Notes: generated from the letters alone by a model not told the origin. 10,452 bases of DNA from JOPF133 sp035505095 (GCA_035505095.1 DATJRE010000180.1:1-10452); one strand, 5' to 3'; counted from the first letter of the stretch, positions 1-6,798 are shown. Made by a program: numbers and translations.

Positions 1-458
1 GCTTCGGTGTGGCGGCTGGTCAGGGAGTAAGGGATGCCGTACTGCGTCAGGTTATTGCAGGCCGACATCTTGCCGCAGAAGCTGTCGCGGCGGTCGCGGA
101 TGGTCATCAGGCCGGGTGTATCGGGCGTGGCCTGCACCAGCACGGGGACGGGCAGGCCGGCCAGGCGGAGGGTGTCGGCGATGGCGCGCTCGTCGCCGAA
201 ATTCGGCAGGGTGACGATGATGCCGTCGATGGAGTCGCGGTGCTTCTTGAAAAGGTCCGCGCAGCAGGCCGCTTCGGCTCGCGTTTCCACCGCGCCGTAC
301 TTGGTCTCCTGCGGGGTGGGGGCCACCGCGCCGTAGCCCGCCTTTTCGAGGGCCGCCAGCATTTCCGTTCGGCCGCTCTGCGCCAGGTGATCGGGGAAGA
401 AGCCCCGGTTGCCGACGACCACACCGAAGGTGACCGGCCGGCTGTTTCCGTTGGTCAT
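1..458 (-). CDS. L-fucose/L-arabinose isomerase-like protein, N-terminal part (truncated by window edge)
   Basis: The frame is open from an ATG at 458 to the left edge, giving 152 complete residues with no stop. The protein begins MTNGNSRPVTFGVVVGNRG and continues with GRTEMLAALEKAGY, KYGAVETRAEA, DGIIVTLPNFGDERAIADTL and RDRRDSFCGKMSACNNL. This is the N-terminal Rossmann-like part of the L-fucose/L-arabinose isomerase-like family (COG2407 type), whose members are usually about 450-500 residues, so roughly two thirds is missing, including the metal-binding catalytic residues. Family members interconvert aldoses and ketoses in the cytoplasm; the substrate here is unknown. It lies 5 bp after the small membrane protein gene. 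An AAAGGAAA ribosome-binding-like stretch sits in the end of that gene, so translational coupling is likely. It is the last visible gene of the symporter operon, which fits a role in metabolising the imported sugar (inference). Confidence 0.85.
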   Translation of the reverse strand, partial: MTNGNSRPVTFGVVVGNRGFFPDHLAQSGRTEMLAALEKAGYGAVAPTPQETKYGAVETRAEAACCADLFKKHRDSIDGIIVTLPNFGDERAIADTLRLAGLPVPVLVQATPDTPGLMTIRDRRDSFCGKMSACNNLTQYGIPYSLTSRHTE

Positions 459-463
459 GAGGG

Positions 464-682
464 TCAGTTTCCTTTTCCGGGCGCGAATTTGATGGTGTAG
501 ATGGCGCCCAGCGCGATCAGCAGGGCGCCCCACCAGACTCCCGCGTGCAATCCGGCCAGCACCACGGGGTGCTCGGGCGGCGAGATCAGCTCGTAGATTC
601 CCGCGCCGCAGATCAGCAGGCCATAGGCCAGCAGCAGCGCGCCGATGAAGAACCAGATGGAGATCATACCAGGTCGATGCAT
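464..682 (-). CDS. Small two-helix membrane protein, symporter partner
   Basis: This 72-residue hydrophobic protein has two predicted membrane helices, about residues 7-31 (ISIWFFIGALLLAYGLLICG) and 43-66 (AGVWWGALLIALGAIYTIKF). The connecting loop is short (ELISPPEHPVV) and the tail is basic (KFAPGKGN). No signal peptide or known catalytic motif is visible. The ATG at 682 lies 6 bp after the symporter stop; an in-frame ATG at 667 (residue 6) is an equally possible start, and neither has a convincing Shine-Dalgarno sequence, so coupling to the symporter is probable. The packing between symporter and isomerase genes suggests an accessory membrane subunit or a conserved operon partner, but the function is unknown. 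Confidence 0.72.
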   Translation of the reverse strand: MHRPGMISIWFFIGALLLAYGLLICGAGIYELISPPEHPVVLAGLHAGVWWGALLIALGAIYTIKFAPGKGN

Positions 683-688
683 GGGCTT

Positions 689-2422
689 TTACCAGAAAAT
701 GATTTGCACGATCACGAACGCGAGCGCCACTACGCCAGCCCAGAAGACCGGCCGCTGATAGAGCGGCAGGTGGCCTTCGGAGGGAATGTCGGTGCAGCCG
801 TAGACCAGGTTGACCAGCTCGGACTCGGGCTTGGGCTTGGTTACCAGGCTGACGATCAGGGTTACGGCAGCGCAAATGAGGCCGGACCAGAGGGCGCGGA
901 ACATGTTTTCAGCCATGTCCTTGGCCAGCGGCGAAAGGGCCACGTAGCGAAGAGCGCTGGGATCGACCTGCACCCAGACGTACATGCCGATGGATGAGCA
1001 AGTGCCCGCCAGCAGCCCCCAGAAACCGGCCGCCGGAGTGGTGCGCTTCCACAGCATGCCGAACAGGACGGTGGCGAAGAGCGGCGCGATGAAGAAGCTG
1101 AAGAGCGCCTGCACGTAGTCCATGATGCTTTTGAATTGCATCACCAGGTAGGCGGTACCGATGCTGACCAGCACGCCCAGAATGGTGCACCAGCGGCCCA
1201 CGCTCACGTAATGCGCGTCGCTGGCCTCCTTCTTGAACATGGCGCGGTAGATGTCGTAGGTCCAGACGGTGGAAAACGCGCTCACGTTGCCGGCCATGCC
1301 GGACATGAAACCGGCGATCAGCGCGGTGATGCCGAGGCCCAGAAGGCCCGGCCCGCAGTAGCGCGCCAGCATCAGCGGCAGCACCTCATTGTAGCTGTGG
1401 CCGCCGGTGGCGACGGCTTGCGTCTCGCCAACCAGGTGGTAGGGCAGCACAGCGAGGCCCAGCAGTCCGGGCAGGATGACGATAAACGGCACGCACATTT
1501 TGAAGGCCGCGCCGATTACGGGGGCGAGCTTGGCCGAGCGCAGATCCTTGGCGGCAATCACCCGTTGCACCACCAGGAAGTCGGTGGTCCAGTAGCCCAT
1601 GGAGATGATGGCGCCCAAGCCGAAGACGATGCCCACCCAGTTGATGCCCATGGGGTTGTCGGAGAAGGATCCCAGGGTGCGCCAGAGGTGGGTGTAGTCC
1701 TGGTTGGGGAAACGGGTGTGGATGCGGGCGACCATGCCGCTCCAGCCGCCGGTTTCCACCAGGCCGATGATGGAGATCAGCAGCGCGCCCAACCAGATGA
1801 GCACGAATTGCAGCACCTCGTTGAAGATGGCGGAAAGCAGGCCGCCCAGGAACACGTAGGCAGCCACGGTGACCGAAGAGATCCAGATGCTGACGTGGAT
1901 GTCCCAGCCCAGCACCACCTTCATCACCAGCGCCATGGAGTACATGTTGATGCCGCTCATGAGCACGGTCATGAAGCCGAAGGAGACGGCGGAAAGGGCG
2001 CGCGCCGGTTCGCCGTAGCGCAGTTTCAGGTAGCCCGGGACGGAGTGGGTTTTGGAGATGTAATAGAACGGGATCATCACGATGGCCAGGAAGAGCATGG
2101 CCGGAATCGCGCCGATCCAATACCAGTGGGCGGCCAGAATGCCGTATTGATACGAAGCGCCTGCCCAGCCCATCAGCTCAAGCGAGCCGAGATTGGCGGC
2201 CAGAAAACTGAGGCCGGCCACCCAGGCGGTCATCTCGCGGCCGGCCAGAAAGAAGTCCTCGCCGGTTTTGGTGTAACCGCGGAGGTAGAGGCCGATGCCG
2301 ATCACCGTGCAGAAGTACAAAATGATGATCGCGAGATCCACGCCGGACAGGGAAACCAGGCGGCTGGGGACTGCCTGGAACCACAGGGCCAGGGGAGGGG
2401 GAAGCGCTGTAATCGCTTGCAC
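689..2422 (-). CDS. Sodium:solute symporter (SSS family, SGLT-like)
   Basis: A 577-residue polytopic inner-membrane protein that by family couples sodium entry to uptake of a small solute, probably a sugar here. The start is a GTG. After a 27-residue N-terminal extension the SSS core begins at DLAIIILYFCTVIGIGLYL. It has the family signature FFLAGREMTAWVAGLSFLAANLG (about residues 57-79), then GWAGASYQYGI, and the loop SVPGYLKLRYG. About 13-14 hydrophobic segments are visible, ending in a C-terminal helix (VFWAGVVALAFVIVQIIFW). The length is near that of Vibrio SGLT (about 540). It is the first gene of a tight operon with the two-helix protein and the isomerase-like gene, and a LacI-family gene lies upstream on the same strand. 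The substrate cannot be read from the sequence. An alternative start is the GTG at residue 28, but the GTG at 2422 is exactly 6 bp after a -10 box, which favours it as a leaderless start. Confidence 0.92.
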   Translation of the reverse strand: MQAITALPPPLALWFQAVPSRLVSLSGVDLAIIILYFCTVIGIGLYLRGYTKTGEDFFLAGREMTAWVAGLSFLAANLGSLELMGWAGASYQYGILAAHWYWIGAIPAMLFLAIVMIPFYYISKTHSVPGYLKLRYGEPARALSAVSFGFMTVLMSGINMYSMALVMKVVLGWDIHVSIWISSVTVAAYVFLGGLLSAIFNEVLQFVLIWLGALLISIIGLVETGGWSGMVARIHTRFPNQDYTHLWRTLGSFSDNPMGINWVGIVFGLGAIISMGYWTTDFLVVQRVIAAKDLRSAKLAPVIGAAFKMCVPFIVILPGLLGLAVLPYHLVGETQAVATGGHSYNEVLPLMLARYCGPGLLGLGITALIAGFMSGMAGNVSAFSTVWTYDIYRAMFKKEASDAHYVSVGRWCTILGVLVSIGTAYLVMQFKSIMDYVQALFSFFIAPLFATVLFGMLWKRTTPAAGFWGLLAGTCSSIGMYVWVQVDPSALRYVALSPLAKDMAENMFRALWSGLICAAVTLIVSLVTKPKPESELVNLVYGCTDIPSEGHLPLYQRPVFWAGVVALAFVIVQIIFW

Positions 2423-2428
2423 CTGCTT

Positions 2429-2457
2429 ATCTTATGTATGCGCAGGTAGGATGTCAA
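2429..2457 (-). promoter_or_regulatory. Sigma70-type promoter of the symporter operon
   Basis: On the minus strand a perfect -35 box TTGACA (2457-2452) is followed by a 17-bp spacer and a -10 box TAAGAT (2434-2429, 4 of 6 consensus bases). Six bases (AAGCAG) separate the -10 box from the GTG start at 2422. Transcription would therefore begin at or next to the start codon, giving a leaderless mRNA. No Shine-Dalgarno sequence is present before the GTG, which agrees with this. Confidence 0.65.
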
Positions 2458-2481
2458 GCAAACCGTGAAGGGCCTCGAATG

Positions 2482-2508
2482 GCGGCAAAGGAAAAATGAA
2501 AGTGCCGC
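2482..2508. repeat. Inverted repeat GCGGCA/TGCCGC upstream of the symporter promoter
   Basis: GCGGCA (2482-2487) and TGCCGC (2503-2508) form a perfect 6-bp inverted repeat around a 15-base AT-rich centre. Allowing one unpaired G, the arms extend by AAT/ATT to 9 bp. It ends about 25 bp upstream of the -35 box, a suitable place for a regulator site or a small upstream hairpin. There is no direct evidence of function. Confidence 0.4.
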
Positions 2509-2743
2509 ATTCCGCCAGGTGGAAACGGGCGGCCGGTGAGCGCCGCGAACCGGTCCATTGGCGCCCGGGAGGGCAAGCCGGGTGAGGTGGAAGTGGCTTC
2601 GAGGCGCTTCGGGAAGGACTCGTGTAACGCTGAAGCACGGCGGGCGGCAGGCGAGACCTACTGGGGGCCGGATTTCGGATGGCGATCGGGCTGTGGCGGG
2701 GAACGCTGCGGCCAGCCTGAAGCTTCGTTGGGAGAATGATTGG

Positions 2744-3739
2744 CTACGCGGGGGCCAGGCCCGTGGAAGCGCGCAGGACCAGTTCGGGGTCGAATGAGAC
2801 CTCCGGGCTGGGCAGCTCCGGCTTGCCGGTCTTGGCCAGGAGGTAATCGCAGATGATGCGGCCGATGCGGTCGCGGGGAATATCGACGGTGGTCAGCGGC
2901 GGGTAGCAGAACTCGGAAAGCTTGACGTTATCGAAACCCGTTACCGAAATATCCTGCGGAACGCGCAGGCCGCGTTCGCGCAGCTCGCGCAAGGCTCCTA
3001 CGGCCATGATGTCGTTCACGCAGAGGATGGCGGTAGGGAGCGGGCCGCTATCCAGCAGGGCACGGGCGGCCTGGCGGCCTCCATCCAGGCTATCGGAATC
3101 GGCGCTGGTGCGCACCTGGAGCGCGGGAATCCGCGACATGGCATCCATGACCGACTTCATGCGCTCGTTGATCGGGCCGAGCACCGCGTGGTGGCCGATG
3201 AATCCGAGCCGGCGATGGCCCAAGCTGTAGACATGGTCGATTACCTTTTCCATGGCGCGGCGGTAATTGACGCGGATGTTGGCGATGTTGTGGCGGGGAC
3301 TGCCGACGTCGTAGAACACCACCGGGATATCCGTGCCGCCCAGCTCGTCGATTAATAACGGGTCCATTTCGGAGACGATGGCCGCCAGCCCGGCAACGCG
3401 CCGCCCGATCATCAGGCGCAGGCTGCTGGCCAGTTGCTCGGAGCGGTAGTCGGTGTTGGAGACCACCACTTCGAAGCCCGCGGTATGGGCGCAGGACTCA
3501 ATAGTCTTGTAGATATCGAAGAAAAACGGGTTCTCCATGTTGGAAAGGACCACACCGAGGGTGCGGTTTTTTCCTCCGGCGAGACTGCGGGCGTGGAGAT
3601 TGGGGTGGTATTTGAGCTCCTCGATGGCCTTGACCACGCGGGCGCGCGTGCTGCTCTTGACCACGCTGGCATTATTCAGCACGCGGGACACAGTAGCGGT
3701 GGAAACGTTGGCGCGCCGGGCAACCTCTTCCAGATTCAT
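2744..3739 (-). CDS. LacI-family transcriptional repressor
   Basis: A 331-residue DNA-binding regulator of full family length. The N-terminal helix-turn-helix is MNLEEVARRANVSTATVSR (residues 1-19), followed by VLNNASVVKSSTRARVVKAI and the hinge YHPNLHARSLAGG (about 44-56). The periplasmic-binding-protein-like effector domain starts at RTLGVVLSNMENPFF and contains the typical LGHRRLGFIG, PTAILCVNDIMAVGAL and ISVTGFDNV...PPLTTVDIP segments. The open frame extends 94 codons further upstream, but that stretch is low in sense and the helix-turn-helix begins exactly at the ATG at 3739, with GGGAAAG just before it. Recognition-helix residues T14-A15 resemble CcpA/GalR-like members. It probably represses the adjacent symporter/isomerase operon and responds to the sugar or a derivative (inference from position). 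Confidence 0.93.
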   Translation of the reverse strand: MNLEEVARRANVSTATVSRVLNNASVVKSSTRARVVKAIEELKYHPNLHARSLAGGKNRTLGVVLSNMENPFFFDIYKTIESCAHTAGFEVVVSNTDYRSEQLASSLRLMIGRRVAGLAAIVSEMDPLLIDELGGTDIPVVFYDVGSPRHNIANIRVNYRRAMEKVIDHVYSLGHRRLGFIGHHAVLGPINERMKSVMDAMSRIPALQVRTSADSDSLDGGRQAARALLDSGPLPTAILCVNDIMAVGALRELRERGLRVPQDISVTGFDNVKLSEFCYPPLTTVDIPRDRIGRIICDYLLAKTGKPELPSPEVSFDPELVLRASTGLAPA

Positions 3740-3748
3740 GGCTTTCCC

Positions 3749-3754
3749 ATTGTA
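3749..3754 (-). promoter_or_regulatory. Possible -10 box of the LacI-type gene
   Basis: TACAAT on the minus strand matches the -10 consensus at 5 of 6 positions and lies 9 bp before the ATG at 3739. No good -35 hexamer is found 16-18 bp upstream. If used, the 5' leader would be only about 2-3 bases, and the GGGAAAG before the ATG would not be fully transcribed. Confidence 0.35.
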
Positions 3755-3807
3755 CTCGGATAGGACGGGGAGCCAGAGGCGGGTATGGCTTACACATCTT
3801 GGGGCGG

Positions 3808-3829
3808 ACCCTTGAGGAACCCTTGAGGA
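3808..3829. repeat. Perfect 11-bp tandem direct repeat
   Basis: ACCCTTGAGGA occurs twice head to tail (3808-3818 and 3819-3829) with no spacer and no mismatch. It lies about 70-90 bp upstream of the LacI-type start in the 295-bp divergent region between that gene and the DUF6526-like gene. An 11-bp period places both copies on the same helix face, as for paired regulator sites, but a slippage duplication is equally possible. Confidence 0.75.
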
Positions 3830-4034
3830 TCGGCCACGCCGCTGCGGGTCAAACGCCCAGCCTGGCCGTGGGAGCCATACCCGGACCTGCGGCGGATTCG
3901 AGCAATTTGACGAAAGGGTTGCGGGCGCCGGGGCTGCCGGCACAGGTGGGGCGCGCTCCTGGCCGGGGCCCGGCCGGATGCTCAGCCTCATGGCTGCCGC
4001 GATATTCTGGAAGTTATCCAAAGGAGCCTTTCTG

Positions 4035-4469
4035 ATGGAAGCCCAAAACTACGCCAATCACCGGCAATTTGTGCCCATTTACCACGTGGTGCTCTTTTCC
4101 CTGCTCGTGCTCACGCTGATCGGCGGCGGAGTGAACCTCTACGAATCCTGGGGCGACCACCAGCGGCTCTACAGCGCTTCGTTGATCCTGGTGCTTACGG
4201 TGGGGGTGCTGATTCTGTCTTTCCTGTGCCGCATTTTTGCGTTGAAGGCGCAGGACCGGGCCATTCGCGCAGAGGAGAATCTGCGCCACTTTGTGCTCAC
4301 GGGGAAATTGCTGGATTCGCGCCTGGGGCCGCTGCAGATCGTGGCCTTGCGGTTCGCTGCGGACGCCGAATTTCCGACCCTGGCCCACGAGGCGGCCGAA
4401 AAGAGCCTCGCGCCGAATGACATCAAGAAAGCCATCAAAACGTGGCGGGCGGACTTCTACCGGGTGTAG
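4035..4469 (+). CDS. DUF6526-like two-helix membrane protein
   Basis: A 144-residue protein of unknown function. The start at 4035 is set by a strong AAAGGAG (4020-4026) 8 bp upstream; the open frame begins 57 bp earlier, but those residues do not fit the family. Residues 1-14 (MEAQNYANHRQFVP) are polar. Two membrane helices follow, about 15-36 (YHVVLFSLLVLTLIGGGVNL) and 46-68 (SASLILVLTVGVLILSFLC). The soluble C-terminal part contains ALKAQDRAIRAEENLRHFVLTGKLLD and ends DIKKAIKTWRADFYRV. I recognise these conserved blocks as the DUF6526 family from memory. The charged helix after the second segment probably lies in the cytoplasm. The gene diverges from the LacI-type gene and seems unrelated to it. 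Confidence 0.85.
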   Translation: MEAQNYANHRQFVPIYHVVLFSLLVLTLIGGGVNLYESWGDHQRLYSASLILVLTVGVLILSFLCRIFALKAQDRAIRAEENLRHFVLTGKLLDSRLGPLQIVALRFAADAEFPTLAHEAAEKSLAPNDIKKAIKTWRADFYRV

Positions 4470-4516
4470 AGCCGATCGGCGCGACCTTTCATCCTCGTAA
4501 CCCCTTAATTAGTACG

Positions 4517-4548
4517 GGGGTACGCGAAGTACCCCGCAAGCCTTGCGG
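4517..4548 (+). repeat. Two tandem perfect hairpins before/over an alternative gene start
   Basis: Hairpin 1 is GGGGTAC (4517-4523), loop GCGAA, GTACCCC (4529-4535), a 7-bp perfect stem. Hairpin 2 is CCGCAA (4534-4539), loop GCC, TTGCGG (4543-4548), a 6-bp perfect stem. They share two C residues, so they compete at the junction. Neither is followed by a T-run, so they are not a clear intrinsic terminator. The upstream DUF6526-like gene ends at 4469 and is followed by the perfect palindrome GCCGATCGGC (4471-4480). The TTG that opens the next reading frame lies in the 3' arm of hairpin 2. Confidence 0.65.
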
Positions 4549-5505
4549 AACGCGCGCGGGATTGCCAACATACCAGGAGTGGGCGCGGATCGCTGGTTAA
4601 CCTATATCTCTTCGCTACGCCCGGATTACAACCGGCAAGCCCCCGCCGATCGCCTGTATTTCTTCCGGGACTACGGACGATTCAAAGACCTGGTGGAGGG
4701 TTTGCCCGCCGGCGAAAGAATTCCGCTGCTGATTCTGGCCTACGAGCGTTACCGGGAGTTCGCCCAATGGAAGGACTTCGATGTGGACCGGCACTTCTGG
4801 ATCTCGGCCTACCACATTCTGATCGGGCGGCTCATGACGGCGCGGCTCAAGCCCACCGCCGCCGAAGCTTGCGTCCTGCTGGGAGTCGCCTGCCCTCTTT
4901 CGGGGCACGGCTGTAGCCCAGGGCAGCCCGTGGAAATCGCCCTGCGCGCCTTCCGGAACAGACCCTATGCGGCGGATTTGTTCGAATCGGCGCGTGCCTA
5001 CCGGGAAGCGCTGGAGCCGCTGCGTGCGGCGGAGGTGCGGCAGGCGCGCAACGCCCTGGACCTGCTGCTGTGGCACGATGTCCACCGGCCCGCGCGCCGC
5101 TGTTGGACCGGCCGCATCCAGAAGGCTCTCGCGGCCATGCCGGCGGAGGAAGCCACCGCGTGGCAGTGGCTTCTGCGCAATGCATCGGCAGGGCTGTGGA
5201 ATGCGGGCGCTGGGAAGACCTGGACGGAAGAGGCCCAACGGCGGCTGGCCGCGGTGGGCGTGAACCGGTTCCTGGAATGCGTAGACCAGTGGTTTTCCTT
5301 TTCCGGCGGGGAGCGAGTGCAGTTGAGCGTGCCCGGCAGCCACGTTCTGCGGCTTCTGATTCTGCACGCCGGGCTGGCGAACACCGCGCGGGCCCTTCCC
5401 ATACTGGCGCGAGTATCGGCGGTGGAATGGTCGCAGCACGAGCCCATGAGGAAGGTTGTGGAGGGGATCACACGAATGCTGGAAACCCGGCAATCCGCGG
5501 TCTGA
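4543..5505 (+). CDS. Unrecognised soluble, probably helical protein
   Basis: I do not recognise this family. The frame is 320 residues from a TTG at 4543, with a stop (TAG, 4510-4512) just upstream. An in-frame GTG at 4579 (308 residues) is another possible start, with AGGAG abutting it; neither start has a normally spaced ribosome binding site. Codons are G/C-rich at third positions as expected of a real gene here. There is no signal peptide, membrane helix or obvious catalytic motif. Amphipathic helices dominate, for example FRDYGRFKDLVEGLPAGERIP, EALEPLRAAEVRQARNALDLLLW, and HVLRLLILHAGLANTARALPILARV near the C-terminus. The last part faintly recalls the helical repeats of DUF4132-type proteins, but this is not a firm match. 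It lies between the DUF6526-like gene and the MFS gene, 63 bp from the latter. Confidence 0.7.
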   Translation: MRNARGIANIPGVGADRWLTYISSLRPDYNRQAPADRLYFFRDYGRFKDLVEGLPAGERIPLLILAYERYREFAQWKDFDVDRHFWISAYHILIGRLMTARLKPTAAEACVLLGVACPLSGHGCSPGQPVEIALRAFRNRPYAADLFESARAYREALEPLRAAEVRQARNALDLLLWHDVHRPARRCWTGRIQKALAAMPAEEATAWQWLLRNASAGLWNAGAGKTWTEEAQRRLAAVGVNRFLECVDQWFSFSGGERVQLSVPGSHVLRLLILHAGLANTARALPILARVSAVEWSQHEPMRKVVEGITRMLETRQSAV

Positions 5506-5556
5506 CACCGGCAGGGCGCCGTGCACTGATCCTGCCCTGCTCAACGCGATGCCACA

Positions 5557-5562
5557 TAAAAT
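5557..5562 (+). promoter_or_regulatory. -10 box of the MFS gene, leaderless position
   Basis: TAAAAT matches the -10 consensus at 5 of 6 bases and ends exactly 6 bp (GAGGGG) before the ATG at 5569. The GAGGGG abuts the ATG with no spacing, too close to act as a normal Shine-Dalgarno sequence. No clear -35 hexamer is seen at 16-18 bp. The arrangement matches that of the symporter gene. Confidence 0.45.
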
Positions 5563-5568
5563 GAGGGG

Positions 5569-6798
5569 ATGCCGACTTCCGCGGCGGTTTCCCAGCGGCC
5601 GCCTCAAAGTCACTCCGCAACACGGACGGCGGCGGTGGTGTGCGCGGGCTTCTGCGCGTTTCTGACGCTGTTTGCGCCGCAACCCCTGCTGCCGCTGCTG
5701 GCCGCGCAGTTCGCCGCATCCGCCGCCAAGGTCAGCCTGGTGGTGACGGCCTCCACCGTGGCGGTGGCCATTGCCGGACCGCTGGCGGGCATGATTGGCG
5801 ACCGGCTCGGGCGCAAGCGGGTGATTGTGCCGGCGGCGTTTTTGCTGGCATTGCCGACGCTGTTGGCGGCCACTTCGCAAAATCTCGGGCAATTGATTTT
5901 CTGGCGCTTCTGGCAGGGGATCTTCACCCCCGGCATCTTCGTCATCACCATCGCCTACATCAACGAAGAGTGGGAAACCGGCGGAGGCGCGGCCGTGGCG
6001 GCCTATGTCACGGGCACCGTGCTGGGAGGCTTCTGCGGCCGCATGGTGGCGGGGGTGGTGGCCGCGCACGCCTCCTGGCGATGGTCGTTCGTGGTGTTGG
6101 GGGTGCTCAACCTGTTGGGCGGAATCGCGATTTGGATGTGGCTTCCGGCGGGACGGCGCTTTGTGCGGGCGGGGCGCGGATCGCCCACCCTGCGGCCCAT
6201 GCTGCGGCATATGCGCAATCCGGAACTGCTGGCCACTTATGCGGTGGCGTTCTGCGTGATGTTCACCCTGCTGGCCACCTTCACGTACATCAATTTCTAC
6301 CTGGCCGCGCCGCCGTTTGGACTCAGCACGCAGGCCTTGGCGCTACTGTTCGTGGTGTACCTGGTGGGCGCGGTGATTACGCCCGTAGCGGGCCGCTCGA
6401 TCGACCGGATGGGACATCGCGCGGCCCTGCTGCTGGCCTTCTCGGGTGGCATCCTGGGCATCCTGCTGACGCTGGCGCACCAGATGCCGGTGGTCATGCT
6501 GGGGCTGGCGCTGTGCTGTACGGGAGTGTTCATCGGCAATTCGGCCGGAGCGAGTTACGTGGGACAGGTGGCCCGCGAGGCGCGGGCAGCGGCCGTCGGG
6601 TTGTACGTAACTTTCTATTACGCCGGCGGCAGTTTCGGCTCGGCGGTGCCGGGACCCTTCTGGAGTCGCGGAGGATGGCCCGCCTGCGTGGCTCTGATCG
6701 CCATCGTGCAAATGCTTACGATCGTGCTTTCGGCGGTCTTTTGGAAGCCTTCGCCGGAGCCGGTTCGAGCGGCGGAGGCGGGAGTAGCGGGGGCTTGA
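5569..6798 (+). CDS. MFS transporter (YnfM-like, 12 helices)
   Basis: A 409-residue inner-membrane transporter of the major facilitator superfamily, probably a proton-driven exporter. A polar N-terminal tail of about 20 residues precedes TM1 (AAVVCAGFCAFLTLF). Motif A, GMIGDRLGRKRV (about residues 74-85), lies in the loop after TM2. WRFWQGIFTPGIFVITIAYI and AYVTGTVLGGFCGRMVAGVV (about 145-164) resemble the E. coli YnfM/Bcr-related group. The second half has six more hydrophobic segments and a degenerate second motif A at GRSIDRMGHRAAL. The length is typical and no domain is missing. The substrate is not predictable. It follows the unrecognised gene by 63 bp, has its own -10 box, and ends about 230 bp before the convergent TetR-family gene. 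Confidence 0.92.
   Translation: MPTSAAVSQRPPQSHSATRTAAVVCAGFCAFLTLFAPQPLLPLLAAQFAASAAKVSLVVTASTVAVAIAGPLAGMIGDRLGRKRVIVPAAFLLALPTLLAATSQNLGQLIFWRFWQGIFTPGIFVITIAYINEEWETGGGAAVAAYVTGTVLGGFCGRMVAGVVAAHASWRWSFVVLGVLNLLGGIAIWMWLPAGRRFVRAGRGSPTLRPMLRHMRNPELLATYAVAFCVMFTLLATFTYINFYLAAPPFGLSTQALALLFVVYLVGAVITPVAGRSIDRMGHRAALLLAFSGGILGILLTLAHQMPVVMLGLALCCTGVFIGNSAGASYVGQVAREARAAAVGLYVTFYYAGGSFGSAVPGPFWSRGGWPACVALIAIVQMLTIVLSAVFWKPSPEPVRAAEAGVAGA

Larger units (their letters stand above)
2423..2743. other. 321-bp intergenic region between LacI-type gene and symporter operon
   Basis: It holds the symporter promoter near 2429-2457, an inverted repeat at 2482-2508 just upstream of it, and a partly palindromic GAACCGGTCC at 2547-2556. 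That last site is built on a CCGG centre, as in many LacI-family operators, and is a weak operator candidate. Short plus-strand reading frames occur here, but they overlap one another, have no ribosome binding site and resemble no family. No terminator with a U-tract was found after the LacI-type gene. Confidence 0.5.

Noticed and set aside
1136..2449. 437-codon plus-strand frame opposite the symporter gene
   Set aside because: It is rich in His, Gly, Asp and Ala and lies antisense to a clear 577-residue membrane protein.
2536..2797. Two overlapping plus-strand reading frames (67 and 79 residues) in the LacI-symporter gap
   Set aside because: They overlap in different frames, have no ribosome binding site, resemble no family and occur in GC-rich DNA where such frames are expected by chance.
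3740..4021. 94-codon N-terminal extension of the LacI-type gene
   Set aside because: The helix-turn-helix of the family begins at the ATG at 3739; the extension is rich in Pro, Arg and Gly with no domain and runs through the promoter region.
5510..5536. GGCAGG/CCTGCC hairpin after the unrecognised gene as a terminator
   Set aside because: The stem is only 6 bp with a 15-base loop and no T-run follows.
4615..6210. 531-codon minus-strand frame opposite the unrecognised gene and the MFS gene
   Set aside because: Its composition (His, Arg, Gly, Gln, Pro-rich) is typical of an antisense shadow, and it spans two plus-strand genes, of which the MFS gene is clearly real.
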